Below are positions 1 to 13,675 of a DNA stretch of 64,000 nt, one piece after another. Under the pieces are notes generated by a model. It made no database searches, was not told the origin of the DNA, and saw nothing but the letters and a program-made list of their open reading frames with translations. Position numbers and translations under genes: made by a program. The stretch's first letter is position 1, and every line of letters starts with the position of its first letter. The DNA lies in NCBI GenBank assembly GCA_003640385.1, contig RCAB01000012.1, positions 372,001 to 436,000 on the forward strand, given 5' to 3'. Source of the stretch: Setaria digitata. Lineage: Eukaryota > Nematoda > Chromadorea > Rhabditida > Setariidae.

Positions 1-856
1 CACGATTTTAATAAGGTTGGTCTAATTTTTAGATATAAATAATATAACATTAACGGATGCTTTTAGGCTTGGATTAGGTAACATATTTTGAACGTAGAAG
101 TGCACAATAGGTGGTAAATTAAATTTTTGTAAAATTGGATTGGTAGAAAATAAAAAAAATGAATTTTTGTAAAAATTAATTGTGGGGGATATTATACGAG
201 TTGTGTTTAATTGTCAGTGTTCAGTACTCTTGTTGTTCACGGTTCAAGTTCATTATTCCTGCTGTACTTTATTTTTCGTTGTGTGTCATAGAAGTTATCA
301 TTTATAATGCCTTATTAAATAAATTCTGAAATGCATTTGTTTTATGTAGGTTTTCAAATCCATGGTAGTTATCTTCTTGATTTGTTGTATCTCATTTTTG
401 TTATTCAAGTTTCAGGTTTTAAATTTTCGATGCGTCAAGCATGTAAGGCTCCGACCTGTCATTTCTATTTCTTGAGGAAATAATTAATTTGGTAACTAAT
501 CATTTTAGAACATGAAAAGAAAACATGATCTTTCTGTCTACATTTCTGATAGGAAATTCGTAGAAAGAAGGATTCATATTGAATTGATTTGGTCCTCTTA
601 GCGAAGTATATCTTTTTGGGATAGCATTATCAGAGCTATAATAGCAAAAATCTGCAGTATTTATAATATGGTTGTGAAAGACTTTTTAAGACTTATTTTA
701 CTGCGGCATTTTATCGTGCATTTATAGCGAAATGTAATATGAAAGGCATTTTTTCTCACCATATATTGTTTGTTTATTATTTTCTTTTATGCGTTATCTT
801 TTTTAAATTCTTTTCTCTTCACTTCAGGCTATTTTTACGAACGTCTGCACGTCGGT
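1..856. other. 5' flank of eIF2 beta gene, no gene seen
   Basis: AT-rich sequence with no convincing coding region. Near its right end a T-rich tract ends in an AG at 826-827, 29 bases before the eIF2 beta start codon. No matching donor is visible upstream, so this is a likely spliced-leader acceptor rather than an ordinary intron end. Confidence 0.5.
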
Positions 857-1618
857 ATGGCAGATGATTTAAAACTCGATCTGACAGGGAAAAAGAAGAA
901 GTCCAAGAAACCAATTGTACTGGACGACGAAGTTCCAAAGACAGATGAGAATGTAGCTCCTTCTTTGGAGTCGGAAGAACTGATCTTGGGACCGAAGAAG
1001 AAGAAAAAAGTTCCAAAGGTACCAGTCGTTGATGAAGAACGAGTTCCTGAGGAAGCATCTGACGTTGTTGCAGGTGCCGGTTTGTCAAATCTTATTGACT
1101 CACAAGGTGCATGGCCTGATTATACATATGAACAACTGTTGGAACTGGTTTTTGGCATAATGCGTGAAAGGAATCCGGAGTTGGCAGCTGGTGAGAAAAA
1201 GAAGTTTGTAATGAAACCACCTCAGGTGGCTCGTGCTGGTAGTAAGAAGACTGCATTTGCTAATTTTGCTGAAATTTGTCGGTTATTAAAACGACAGCCG
1301 AAGCATGTACTACAGTTTTTGTTAGCAGAATTGGGGACGACGGGTTCAATCGATGGCAACAGTTGCTTGATCGTTAAAGGACGTTTCCAGCAAAAGCATA
1401 TAGAAAGTGTTTTGAGAAAGTACATTAAAGAATATGTTACTTGTCATACATGCAGGTCTTCTGAAACGGAATTGACAAAAGATACTCGTTTGTTTTTCCT
1501 GGAGTGTAAAACTTGTGGTAGTCGATGCTCTGTGACGGCTATCAAGAGTGGATTTACTGCTATGGTAGGGAAGCGCGCTGCGTTGCGGCGAGCTGCAGAA
1601 GCTACTGCAGGTAAATGA
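857..1618 (+). CDS. EIF2S2: Translation initiation factor eIF2 subunit beta
   Basis: Single-exon gene of 253 residues. eIF2 beta is part of the eIF2 heterotrimer that brings initiator Met-tRNA and GTP to the 40S subunit in the cytoplasm. Seen in the sequence: two lysine blocks in the N-terminal part (GKKKKSKK and GPKKKKK), which in this family bind eIF5 and eIF2B; a conserved central domain; and a C-terminal C2-C2 zinc ribbon with Cys at about 196, 199, 217 and 220. The start at 857 was chosen over an in-frame ATG at 770 because the [15 protein letters not shown] beginning fits the family and a 3' splice site lies at 826-827, so 770-827 is probably intron or outron. Shorter than the human protein, as expected for nematodes, which lack the third lysine block. 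Confidence 0.95.
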   Translation: MADDLKLDLTGKKKKSKKPIVLDDEVPKTDENVAPSLESEELILGPKKKKKVPKVPVVDEERVPEEASDVVAGAGLSNLIDSQGAWPDYTYEQLLELVFGIMRERNPELAAGEKKKFVMKPPQVARAGSKKTAFANFAEICRLLKRQPKHVLQFLLAELGTTGSIDGNSCLIVKGRFQQKHIESVLRKYIKEYVTCHTCRSSETELTKDTRLFFLECKTCGSRCSVTAIKSGFTAMVGKRAALRRAAEATAGK

Positions 1619-2643
1619 AATGCATCAAAACGTTCAGCTGATTCTCCATAAATTTTTTGCATTGTAGTGAATCAGAAATTATGGCATTTTGTTTGGGGGC
1701 TTTTTTTCCACTTTTTTTCCTTCCATTCAGACCTCAATGTGGACGAGTTATTTGAAGGGAGGAAATTTTTTTGACTTAGGGACTTGTTTCCTTTTTAAAG
1801 ATCATAAAATTGTCGTGAAATTTCACACTGTTTTCTTTCCTTCGTTTCTCTGTGGTCGTTTGTGTCGCGATAACAAGATCTGTGGTCATTTCTAATGTAT
1901 TGATAAAATTTTGGTTGCCATCATTGGAAGCATTTTCGGACATAAACATTGGAAAACTGTCTTAATTTTGCTTAATAGATATCCATCCATAAGCAATACA
2001 TCAAAATCTCATTTTCATTTTACTGTGAAATGTTTTTTCATTTATTTACTGATCCGCAGTAGATTCGATTGGATGAGTCGTAGTAGATGAGTTTTACCTG
2101 ACTGGAAAATATGTAGTTATATATGTCGATTGGTAGCGATCAAATTTAGTTGCAAGTTTGGGTTCAATCTTACGGCTTTCTTGGATAAAGTTTTTTTTAG
2201 CATTTACTTTATCAGTGAACATTGTGGGATAAAATTTGTCGAACATAAGGTTGTTGTTAATATATCTATATCAACCCACAGGCTGCTCATTCCTGTTGTA
2301 AAATGTGCCATGAAGGTTGATTTTCGTGTTACATGCCAAGGTTAGGTTTGACAACAGCCATGACGATTTTGCGCGCTCGATTACGATCGTCTTATTTACC
2401 ATCTGTTGGATTGGTATCGGTTTACAATCCACTTTTACTGGCTTGTCGACTACTGGATAGACACCTAGTGTTATAAATGATGGTAATGGGTGATAATCAT
2501 ATCTTTGTATCGAACTGGAATAATGTCTCCGAAGAGCTAGATTAAATGATTTCATTTTGTTACAAAAACGTCGTGTAATTTGGTGATGAGAGTAAATGTT
2601 GTGCGTGCTTTCTATTTTTCCTTAGCTTTCTGGAATTTGTTGG
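1619..2643. other. Intergenic between eIF2 beta and DTWD1 genes
   Basis: About 1 kb holding the eIF2 beta 3' UTR and the DTWD1 upstream region. A short open frame beginning with the ATG near 2360 (about 38 codons, basic and hydrophobic) was looked at but has no recognisable family. A strong pyrimidine tract ending in AG at 2624-2625 precedes the DTWD1 start. Confidence 0.5.
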
Positions 2644-4034
2644 ATGGTAGAGCAGATGAAAATATCGAGTTGGAGTAGTTTGAATGGTTTAAGGAAGCAA
2701 ATATGTTCAAATTGCGGTCGAAGACGAATGTATTTCTGTTACAATTGCATGATTTACATGCCTGATGTGGAGAAATTGGTTCCACGACTGGAGGTTAGGT
2801 TCAAAAATTTTTTTATTTAAAAAAATCTTTGGATATTAGGAGTCATAATTCCTCTCTCGTATTATTTCTAAATTGCTTAATTATTTCCAAAAATTTTGCA
2901 CAGAGCTCGTTGGAAGCAAATCATTTGAGATAATTTTAAGTAATGTTATTGCTGTCAATTATCTTCATGGATTTAGTCAGTCTAAAGTGCAATTTATTTT
3001 GTAATAAACAGTTTGCAGCTGCCAGTTCATGTTGATATTATAAAACATCCACAGGAAAAGAACAGTAAAAGTACCGCATTGCATTGTTTTCTTCTTGCTC
3101 CGTCGTCCACTGCAATCTACGATTCCTCCAGTCCTCCTAATTACAACTCTCCAGACTATGAACAGGAAAATACGGTGCACTATTTTCTGTCCTCTGCTTA
3201 TATAGGTGGTACTTAAATACTTTTACTTCAGCATTACTTAAATGTTAATATTTGTTATTTACTTAAATATCAATATCACCTCTCTTAAATTACGCTTTAA
3301 TTAAACCGTAATGTTACATATATTTATGCTAATAAAATGTATCATGTTTTTACTAACTTATGACATAAATAAGCCATAGATTTTTGGTAGGTATTAGTGG
3401 CTTACTCTGAAAATGCTTTATCTGTGGAGGATTTTATTAAAAAACGAGGTCCAATCAGACGTTTTGTATTCCTGGACTCAACGTGGTTCCAAGTATGTTT
3501 GTCGTAAAGAGTTTAAAAGATATTATTCCTTAGCTATTACTCGGATAACCGCTAACTGAGTTTTTAACTAAATAGATTTTAATTTTTACATAGATATTGC
3601 ACGTCTTTTATCTCATCAAAATATATTTTAGTAAACACCATAATAGTTTTCTTTTGAGATTGGAGGCCTAAAATTGCTGCCACAGGTGCAGAATCTTCCT
3701 GTTGTGACATTACGCTCTTACAAAACGAAATACTGGCGACCTCAGGTTACGTTTTAACATATTTATGTTCGTTTCAAAATGTGTTCAAATACTCATGTAT
3801 GTTTTCTATTCATAAAGAATTCTCTCCAAAGATTGTTTTTCATCTTCCATGGAATTTCAGCGAGGCTTGTCAGACTATCACCTTGCTACAATTGAAGCGA
3901 TCTATTATGCGCTCAGAGAAGCATACGAAACATCATTCTCTGTGAAATACGATGGCTGTTTTGATGACCTTTTGTTTTGGTTTTTCATTTTCCGTTCAAG
4001 AGTTGGTGAAAACCTTTTGAAAAGAGAACGTTGA
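2644..4034 (+). CDS. DTWD1: DTWD1-type tRNA-uridine aminocarboxypropyltransferase
   Basis: Five exons, all joined in phase 0: 2644-2793, 3019-3174, 3391-3492, 3659-3745 and 3861-4034, giving 222 residues. DTWD1 moves the aminocarboxypropyl group of S-adenosylmethionine onto a tRNA D-loop uridine to make acp3U. Seen: a zinc-ribbon pattern (ICSNCGRRRMYFCYNC), the DIIKHP segment, the family signature as LDSTW in exon 3, a conserved YWRPQ, and TIEAIYYAL in the last exon. Spacing between these blocks matches the human protein as I know it. The first exon starts at the 3' splice site at 2624-2625; the ATG at 2644 is the first in frame, with 2656 as an alternative. Exon 4 is short and set by phase only. 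The protein is shorter than human DTWD1, mainly in the variable insert before the DSTW motif. Confidence 0.87.
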
Positions 4035-4438
4035 TATACTTTGTAGATTTTACATAGCTTTATTGTAATGTGTTAGTTTTGTCCTCTTCCATAGCTGGAG
4101 GGCTGCATCTCTTTTTGATTGAATAATTGAAAACAAAGGAAAGGTGGGGCAGATATGGATGAGATACTCAAATTCTATAAAATATTGGAAAAAATGCTAA
4201 CAATTTTGTATTTTTTGAGGAGTATTAGAGAAAGGAAAGCTAGATTTAATTTTGACTCAGCTTAGCTGACACATTTTCTATTCCTGTAATAAGTAAGACT
4301 AAAGTTGACAGTGCTTTTAAATCACAACTTCTTTTGGAATTTTATAAGTTTAATTCAAATAATTGTTGATTCCGTTAACTATTTTACTGAATTGATGAAG
4401 TGCAATATATGTTCAAAGTAAAATTATAAGTGCATCTA
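4035..4438. other. 3' flank of DTWD1 gene
   Basis: AT-rich sequence between the DTWD1 stop and a small minus-strand candidate exon. No motif or coding region is seen. Confidence 0.4.
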
Positions 4439-4706
4439 TCATTCAGCAGTCGCTTCAACTTCATGTTCATCCTCTTCCAGTACCTCTTGCATCAGCCTGC
4501 TCAATTGTAGTTCTCGACTGTATGCTCGCAGCAAAACATACTCTCGATCACGCAGCATCTTTACGTGTTTTGCTTGCATAATTTTAGACCACGTATATAG
4601 CGTCTTGCTGATTAGATATGCAGTCTCGATCAGCAAAAGACAAATTATCACCGTTGTTGTGCATAGCACAGTGATAGCTGCTTCATTTGCTTCATATATG
4701 TCATTC
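4439..4706 (-). CDS. Terminal exon of a possible small membrane protein
   Basis: A minus-strand open segment of about 88 codons preceded by a good 3' splice site (ACTGTCAG) and ending in a stop at 4439. The encoded piece has a hydrophobic stretch at about residues 11-33 (ITVLCTTTVIICLLLIE and onward), then a basic region and an acidic C-terminus (EVLEEDEHEVEATAE). The first in-frame start is only a GTG, so a coding exon upstream (higher coordinates) is required; I could not find it. I do not recognise the family. One membrane span followed by a charged cytosolic tail is all that can be said. Confidence 0.35.
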
Positions 4707-4882
4707 ACTGACAGTAACTATAATACATCTGTGATATTAGCTAATGTGAATTTCTCTCCACTTTGCTAAGGAAAGGCAATCCTATAGTTTTAATTAGTTA
4801 GATTAACACTAGAATGGTTTTGTTTATATTACCCAAGGCGTAGGTTATCGGATATATCTTGATCTTGATTATCAAGTCGGAA

Positions 4883-5002
4883 ATGTCATCACGCTACCTG
4901 CATAGGTTGGCTGTAATTAAACGAGAAATTTGGCCAAGCATCGGTGAATTGTTTAACTTTCATAGTCAAGCAGAAATTCGATATGGAAGATGCACCGTTC
5001 AG
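4883..5002 (+). CDS. Candidate first exon of an unknown small gene
   Basis: Forty codons from an ATG at 4883 to a good donor (CAG followed by GTAACT) at 5003. The peptide starts MSSRYLHRLAVIKREIW and has an amphipathic basic beginning that could be a mitochondrial presequence. An AG eight bases before the ATG could be a trans-splice site. No downstream exon in phase was found, and the open frame after the donor looks random. Family not recognised; this may be chance. Confidence 0.25.
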
Positions 5003-5886
5003 GTAACTTTGGCAATCCAAAATGCATCTCTAAAAATGGAATTTTCCTGGATTTTAATTGATAAGATACGATCAATAATCAGTAATAGTTACTCTTTCCG
5101 CCGTGATATAGTATTTTCTTCAGTGTATTTTAAAAACGAATTTTTGAAAGGATCAGTGATATTGCATCTGTCAAAACATATCATTAACGAAGTTGCTTTA
5201 ATGAAGTTGATAAGTTCATAATTATCTTTGTTTTACCAACTTAATGTAGATGGATGAAACCCTTTGCTGTAACGGATTATTTTTAAAGTAATTTGGGAAA
5301 TTTAATGTAACTTTTACATCAGTTATGGTATCAGAGCTGATAGTTGTTTGCATTGTTCCTTTTTCTCTTAAGTGGAACTGTAATATAATGCTAAGCAATT
5401 TTTTTGTTCTTGAATTTTTTGAGTTTGACAAGAAGTATTGCACAACACAAAATCTTACTGAAGGAATGAATTATCGACGAATTTTTTAGAATTTTCTTGT
5501 GCTTAGAAATTTCGGACAACGACTCTACGACTTTTCGTGAAATTTACATTTCACATGACGTATTTCATGATGTTCTATGCCATTTTGTGATATCTTAATT
5601 CGCCCTGATTTTTATTCTTCGGCTGTAAATCTTAGGAAGCGTTCCCGTAGTGAACAGAAAGACCAACATTTTCGATTCAAGCAAAGTTTTCAATCCAAGT
5701 TTCTTTATTTGAAGCATTTCTTATAAACATTTCATCTATTCCCACATATATTTCGTTTTGTCGAGGATCACCCAGAACCTGCTACTGAACAAGTTCCAGG
5801 AATTCATGAGTGCATAAATCTTTGATTAAATACAAGAATACAAATTACTCGGTTTCAATACTTTCATGAATTTGCAAAACCTCGGT
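5003..5886. other. Intergenic, nothing recognised
   Basis: AT-rich sequence between the small candidate exon and the tRNA. Open frames here have no codon or splice-site support on either strand. Confidence 0.4.
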
Positions 5887-5968
5887 CGATCGGGATGAGA
5901 TTCGAACTCACGCGGGGAAACCCCAATGGATTAGCAGTCCATCGCCTTAACCACTCGGCCACCCGATC
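5887..5968 (-). tRNA. tRNA-Ser (anticodon GCU)
   Basis: Read on the minus strand this is an 82-base tRNA. The seven-base acceptor stem pairs GATCGGG with CCCGATC. The D-arm contains GTGGCCGAGTGGTTAAGGC and the anticodon loop is CTGCTAA (GCU, positions 5933-5935 on the plus strand). There is a long serine-type variable arm (about TGGGGTTTCCCCGC) and a T-arm containing GTTCGAATC, with discriminator base G. The box B element looks intact, so the gene is probably functional. No intron is present. Confidence 0.97.
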
Positions 5969-8900
5969 AGTGGGGTGGGGTGCATCAGCATGTCTAGTCA
6001 ATGAAAATTTTTAAGATTTACGTTGTTTGTTTGTTTAAAATTTTGAGGTTCCAACTAATTTTTTCAATTTTGACGAAATGAGCATGGAAGGTACTCACTG
6101 TCAGTTAATTAAGCCAAGTCTAATTATCTTTGACTTCCGTTTGCATGGTTTCCAAATTTAAGGAGAAAGTTTGAGTCAATTAATCATTTGAGTGATTATT
6201 TTCTGTTAATAATTAATAAAATAACTTACGCATGTATCCTAGTTTATCAGTTTCTTTGTCGTTTTTATTTTAGCTTAAGAGAAATTTCAAAGAGATTTTC
6301 CTGAAGGAATGTTTGACAGTTTCAAAGGGTATCAAATATTGGCAGCGTACGAGAGAGAAATCCTTAATTTTTCATTTATAAATTCAACTTTTTAATCTTT
6401 TACTTCAATTATTCTCGTTATTAGCTGTAAAAGTTGTCACATATTAATTAGTCTTTTCCATCTGGTCGTTAACAAGAAGCAAATATACTAGGAAATTATT
6501 TGTTTATCTTGTAAGGTCTTGATTAGGCTAGGCCATAACTATTTTGCTGTTATTGCATCAAATTAATTGACGATTAAATGGTGAAACGAATTCCTATGCA
6601 CAATAGACCCTAATAATTAATAGATGCCAGTGATGAATTTAAAACCGAGTAGGACTAAATGATGGAATTCCGCGAAAAATATTTTACCCATTATAGAAGC
6701 ATTTTTTAAGAGCACACTGACAAGCACTACGAAATATGGAATCCAGCTATCTAAATATTTCAGTTAATTAATTATACAGAATTAAATTAACCTCAAAATA
6801 CGGAAATTGTATAACAAGAAGATTTAAGTTCCCGTTTGCTAGTAGTTCCAGGGAGTATTCATTTTACGCGAATACTTCATCATAGGAGGGGAATTCCGGA
6901 AATTAAATAGATTTGAAAGAGGGCATTCTTTAGTGAAACAAGCTCTATGTGTGTTTTCAGCTGCATTTGATCCTTCCAAAAAAAAAAATTTAAATTGCGA
7001 TAATCACTAGCAATTCATGATTTTTTTTTTTTTTTTGTACAACGAAATTGGTTGAACTGAATGAAAAATTGCTATCAAACAACTATTCTCAGCGATGGAA
7101 TTTCAGAAGAAATGATTTTGTAAATTGATTTGATTCAATGGATCCTGCACAATACAATGATTTTTTCGTTTTCAAACTTCAATTATATTTATAACTTCTA
7201 AACTTTNAAATTAGACTTTTCCGAATGCTATATGAAGCGAAAGATCTAAACCAATTCAAAGCTACTAATTATTTTTTCAGCATAATTACAAATTTTTCAT
7301 TCGAATAATTAAAAGGCACTTAACAATAACACATATCAGTCTGCCTATAAACTTGTCGGTTGACCTACATTTTCTGATTTTTCTAAACACATTCGGAAAT
7401 ATCGTAATTAGTCATATAAAAGAAGAAAACTTCGAGAATTTTCTAGTAATAAAGTAAGTTGTACTGAAAGTTATCTTTGAAGAGAAACGAGATATCGCTG
7501 TTTGCACACACTCTTCAAAGGTAACATTTTCATTTTCTTCAAATAATTTTAACTGAAGTCTGCACTAAACTACTAAACATTGGAATATTTTTATCACTAT
7601 CATATTTTCATTTTCTGCAGAAATGATCGTAATTAATAATTGATTTTCGCTCAACAATTTTCAAATTTCACTCCAGCAGTTTCGATATTTTTCTTTCCTC
7701 TGCTGAAATATCACAAAATGAGAGCTTAAGAATCGCGTAGAGGGTAATAGAGGGTAATTCTGAGGGTAAATCTTCAATGTTTGAGAACTTATTAGCTGAC
7801 CATGCCTTTCATCTCTTCAAATATTCCACCACAATAACAAAATAAATTTTTTCCTATAGAATATAGCTTGTATAAAAATATACTTACATTCTTGGAACTT
7901 AAAAATATGCTTTATTTATCCCTTGTGGAGCTTAACTTCTCAGAAACAATTTTCAGATGCCATTACTTCTAATTTGGAATTGATTTGTTGATTTCAGTGA
8001 TATTTTTTGCATAATCTTACTAATATTTTAGATTTGTGTTCTTCTTTGGTTTATTGGAAATGAAAAACTTAAATGTGTTTCTTTATTTATCAAATATTTT
8101 CTGTAAAGCCAAAGAATTTCAGAGTGTAATTCTTTTTTTAAACTTTCGCACTTTAGATCATGGTTATTAATTCTTTTATTAAACTGGATTGAATATTACT
8201 CCTCTTTCATTTTCCTTCAATTCAAATTGTAAAAAGATCCCTTTGAAAAGTATAGACTAAAAATTTTATAGCTAAAGCAAAGACTTCGCATAGAAATGTT
8301 TTTGAAAACGGTGAATTTAAGCTGTGGAAAATAAAATTATTGACCAATGAATGAGTGACTCAGTTTTATTTGGTCATTTTTCGTCTGCTCATTTGTTTAG
8401 TAAATCATTTATTTCCAAGGCACAACTGCTCGGTGGTATCCTTCAGATTGAATCTTACTAGTCTGAATCTTTTCCTCCATCCTCTGTTTTCTCCAGAATC
8501 CATTCACGCTTCGTTTTCTGAATTCCCAAACCTACGTCTTCTCTTAAATCCACTCATCATGCTCTTCAGATTTCTCCTCTGCGTTTACTATCTTGTCCGC
8601 CCATATCTTTTGCTATTTTCAATTTTTTTCTGCAGTTATAACACGCGATAATTTCCGGAATATTATGGCTACCTGAAAACGAAAATTTTATGGGAAAAAG
8701 TTTTGTAATGAATGTTATTATTATCTCATTTTTATTTGGCCAACAGTAAAATGCAATCAGAAATTTAATTTGATATTTTATTTGGAAAGTAGAAGGACAT
8801 AGCATAGCACTGATGTCATTTTGAGAATTGCCTGTTACTCTTTTATCCGCATTTCCTAAAAAAATTAGCTGTGATAACAGCAACAACCATTTTTAATTTG

Positions 8901-11900
8901 ATGAAATTAATTAGTCTTATTAATTTTACTTTCAGGAAGGTAATATAGAGTTGTCTGTGAATTTGGACGAAAATATGAACAGAATGAATTTATAGAGAAT
9001 TTCACTAGAAGGAAAAAGCAGAAAAAGTATTGTTTGAGAGGATTCGTTCCTTAATTGTCAGTGCTGCATGCTTCTATGAACACTTCGTAAGGAAAGAGAA
9101 ATATTAAGAATTTGTTAAAGTAAGGGCTAATTCCATTCTTGAAATGATTCATTCCCTGGTAATCATTCCTTCTTTACTCATCCGCTGCCTATACATTATA
9201 TTGAACCTTGTTCAACAAAACTATAGACTGATTCAGTTTCTGAAATGAATGTTTCCTAGCGGCTAGATTTTTTCTTTTTTCAAAAATTTAGCTTAGTTTT
9301 GTAGGACAGTGCTTCCCATAATTGATGAGGACTGAAAAGAGATCGTCCCCATCACCTCTAGTCATAAAATGGCCACACTGCTTCATGAATTCTTCCGTCA
9401 ATAGACAAGCAAATTTAACTCCTTTTTCTCATTCGCTGATTATTTTAAAAAATTTTCCTCTCCAGAACTTAAAAAATACTTAATTAATTAACTTTGAAAA
9501 TAAATAAGAATTGTTCACGTGGAGAATGATAGATTATCTCTTTGGACTCTCTTATTCCATTTGCAAAATGTGAGCGGTTGATAAAAGATTAGTAGATGAA
9601 CAACGATAGGAATGATTTCACAGATTTCTATTTAAAATTTGTCTTGAAATATAACATAAAATTTCACAATTTTGGCTTTAATCATTCCTGTCGTAGCTAA
9701 TTAAATTTTCTATTTATTCGAGTTGAGAGAATGAGGTGGAATACATCGAGTAACATCAAACATACTGAAATTAAGCTTTGTTTATTTCATTATAATTTTG
9801 TTCATTGGCGAAAAAGAGAAAGAAAAACAAATGTTTTTTTTTTTGCTATTGTGAGACAATTTTTTTCAGTTAAAAAAAATAGTTCTCGTCACTTAAATTT
9901 ATAGCCAGCAAAGTTTGAAATTATTTGAAAAGAAAGAGTGTTTTGGAATTTATTAGTTATTACACGTTTGAAACTGAACTGCAACGACACTTTGTGCCTT
10001 TTTTCTTCCATAATTACCAAAAGTACTTTCAATTTGTTTATTTCTGCTCCATTCTATTTTGAACAAAATTAATAACAATAATTTGAAGTAGTTAGTTAAT
10101 AATGAAATAGTTTGCGAAGTTTTTACTTTATGACATCTGTGACTTGCGAAAGTTTAAAGCTGTCGAAACAATTTCGATATTTCAATGTTTTTTGAAGAGC
10201 CTAATTCTTCCATTCAGTGCCGAATATAAAATAAAAGTTATTTTTTGAAATGACAAATTTTCTATGTATTTCTCTGAATATTTTCCGTTTCAGATTCTAT
10301 TCAACAAATTTACATTATATTCAGAGTAGCTAATTAAGAATATCTTGTAACTTAAATAACCTGAAGTATCAATTACTTATTTCAATTATCTCTAGTCAAT
10401 AAATTGAAATTTTGTTTGAGTTTTATAAATTAAATTAAGCTACAATAAGTCTTTGTGCATTGTTTTTTCCAAGCGTGGCATTTAAACTCTTAATTCAAAT
10501 ATTAATTCAGCTATTCTGTTATATTCGACTAGTATCTTCAGGTATTTAAAGAAAAACGGATTTATCTGTCCTCGGTTGCAACTTTCATAAAAAGGAAGAA
10601 GCAAAGTTAAAAATCAGAAAAAAAGAAACTTAAAAAGGACTTCTAACAACTACAAAAGAGAAATGACCCTTCTAATCCTTTGATTATTTCTGCTTTTGAT
10701 TTCTTCAACTGATAATTTTATCCTTATCTTGAGTAATTTTTTGCTGAAAAGAACTCGAAAAATGTCTGTGCGTAATTACAAATTCTTTTTTCCGCTTCAA
10801 CATCAAATTAATCACAGCAAAACGTTCACTGATTTCTCTGCATTGATATTTGTTAAAGACTACCTCATCGTATGCTTGACATGTACTAGACTTCCTGTTA
10901 GTGGGACGATTCTTTCAGTCTAGACTAAAAGGTTCTTGCAAAGTCTGCAGTACTCTCCTCCGCTATAAAAGGTATTTGCTTTTCTTTCTCTTTCCGTAAT
11001 AGCGTTTCATAATATCATAGCAAAGAAACTTTAGTCTTTTTCCGAGCCTGCTTTTCCGGATGCGTTCATATGCACTTTTGTTTTTGTTTTGCGTTGCTTA
11101 TCGGAAAATATCTTCAACTTCCCGCCCTCACTTTAGTTTATTTGTATATAAAAGTTATTCTTCAACAGAATTTTTTCTTCAGCAACTCTGTTTGTTTATT
11201 CTTTGCCATATTCAAAAACATTTGTTTTCCATTCAAATATTCTCAAATTTCAAGAAGTTTTTTTGTTTACTACTTTACAGCTTTTAAGCGGTTTTTTGTT
11301 TACAAGCGGATTTTTTTATTTTTTTGTCATTTTAGTAGCTAAAGTTTATCCAGCTGCATCAACATGGCAGAAAATTGGAAAAATAATTTAAAAAATTTAA
11401 GTATCCTTTTGTTTAGAAAAATACTATTTTGAGGAAGAAGTTTAATTTGTAAAAATGTTCCTCTCCGAATTGCTTCATTTGTGCTTATTGATCAAGTCTT
11501 TTTCAAAAATATTCCGTCCTAAATTGAAAAACCGATAAATTGCGCTTTTCAACCCTTCACTGTGCTATATCCTTCACTTACCTTTCAGTATTTTAACGGA
11601 GACGTGTACTTACAAAATTCCGTTACAGTATGGTAGCGAATACTGTATGAATGGCTTTCTGTAACTGGCAATTGTATACTGTAGGTTTATATTTGACAAA
11701 TTATATGAATGAATTTGGATTAATTTAGAAAGCAAATCTTTTATAGTTATATTGCAGATTTGTATCACAAAAATTAATGCAAAGGTGTACGACAACATCC
11801 GTGATATACTGATATAAACTGATATACTTTGTCAAAAGCACGATCGTCCAGGTATCGGTCGTTATCTAATTTTGCTGTTCAATCTGTCTTTGTTTTAAAA

Positions 11901-13652
11901 TTAATTAATCTGAACGGAAGTCCTTTCACATATTTTTACTGCTATTCATCTATCTTCTTTCTTACTTTTTATCCAAATCCGGAAATTCTTTCTACTTCTT
12001 AAAGAAAAAAGTATGAATACATATCCAAAATAATTTACGTTTATCATTTTGCACTGCCATAATTCCATTCACTTTTGCCATAGGAAAAATGAAAAAAGAG
12101 AAGTTCTGAAATTCACTTCCAAATTTGGCACTTCGTCGCATAAATCTCAATAATTTTCAATTTCAGACTTTCAAAATATCTTAAAAATGCTAAGCACTTT
12201 CGATTCTAAAACAAATTTCGAATACTCCAAGAGATATACAATCGATGATTTACATTCAAAGTGCAAAAAGTCATTGAAGCCTACTGTTCCGATAGCTTGA
12301 TGAAAGACTGTAACAGAGACTCAAAAAGTCTTCAAACTTTAACAGAGCTTTCTTGGTCAGAATTGAAATGCACTTTATTGTTCAGTAGATGAGCAATCAG
12401 CTGCTTTGAAACAAAAGAATAAATTGGCGTTTTGTGCAGGTGCTAGCGAATTTATGAGAAGAGAGAGGAATCGATGACATGAAGTGCCGTCAGAAGGAAA
12501 CATTTCTTCTCGAAGGGCAGTGGTTCGTATGTTTTGCGAAAATTGGAACAAAAATTTTATTTTTTCTTCGTTTCTAATTTGGACTTTATGTCAGTCAATG
12601 AACATATTTTTCTCCTTTTTTTCTGCTTAGTAATTACTCAAATTAATGATAAAAAAGGAGCTACCTATCTCACTGATGTCAAATTTTCGGATAAATTACA
12701 TTTAATTTACTCGAAGTCTTGTTTAGATTTCTGTTATCGAAATTTCATAAACAGTTCCTGGATGGATATTTTGTTTATGTAAAAAAAAAAAATATATTAG
12801 CTTCCGTAGAAGCCTACAACTAACTGCTGTGTCCGTAACTTCGATATTTTATTATCTATTCTATTGAAATTAGATAATCTCTTCATTTATTCATTTTTTA
12901 TCGACAAAATTTGTGTTTTTTCTTGTGACATTTTCGAGATTAATTCGTTATTTATTCATGCTTCTCCAATTAATGCCTAAGTAATTAAACAGTCTGATTA
13001 GATGTGAATATTTTTTTGCAAATTAAGAGGAAACATTGCAGGATGTTGTAATCTAGAGAAGTAATGAAATTATAGTTAAAGTCTGAAAAAGTTTCCTAAT
13101 TAGATGTACTGCTTCTAGTTCATTAACTTCCTCAAGTTTCTTTCTTGCCACGATAGAAATGAAGTGAAAAGAGAAATTAAGGAGAACTGTTTGATGGATG
13201 GTATTAGGTACAGCCTTGCTTCGCCTGACACCAATTTTTCGAGCTCTCTTTTGATACATTTCTTTTCATTTTTTCAAATCAAGAAATGAATGCTTTCCGA
13301 AAATATTATTTTATTTCAAAATTTCCAAAATTCACTTTTACTCTCAACATTCTCACACAATTAATGGTATATTGTAAATTTAATATTTTCTTTTAAATTT
13401 TTAAATTTTGAATTTTAGATAATCAATCTTTTTCATGTCCAATTTTAATGTTTTTCTTCTTTTTCTTAGTAATGAAGTTTTATTTGAAAACAAATAAAAT
13501 GGATTTTAATGAGTCCATTGATCCCGGCCTTTCGCTTTCATCCGATGATTGTTTAGGGAAATTTCTTAAAATATTAAATATTTTGACTTCTTTTTCTTAC
13601 TCAGATTTTTTTACTTCTCTTCTATTCTATCTTGTCCTGCTTTTTCTTTTTC

Positions 13653-13675
13653 CTAATTCGTTGAAAACGAATTAG
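13653..13675. repeat. Short perfect hairpin
   Basis: CTAATTCGTT, GAA, AACGAATTAG: a ten-base perfect inverted repeat with a three-base loop, followed by a T-rich run. It is in the gene-poor region with no gene to attach it to. It could be chance in AT-rich DNA. Confidence 0.4.

Noticed and set aside
819..1662. Minus-strand frames opposite eIF2 beta
   Set aside because: Shadows of the real plus-strand eIF2 beta coding frame.
2130..2480. Frames between eIF2 beta and DTWD1 as a small gene
   Set aside because: No recognised family and no consistent exon pair. A short basic peptide near 2360-2476 could not be linked to DTWD1 in phase.
8355..13675. Several 60-106 codon frames on both strands
   Set aside because: Composition is that of translated AT-rich DNA, there are no splice-phase partners, no conserved motifs, and frames overlap on both strands.
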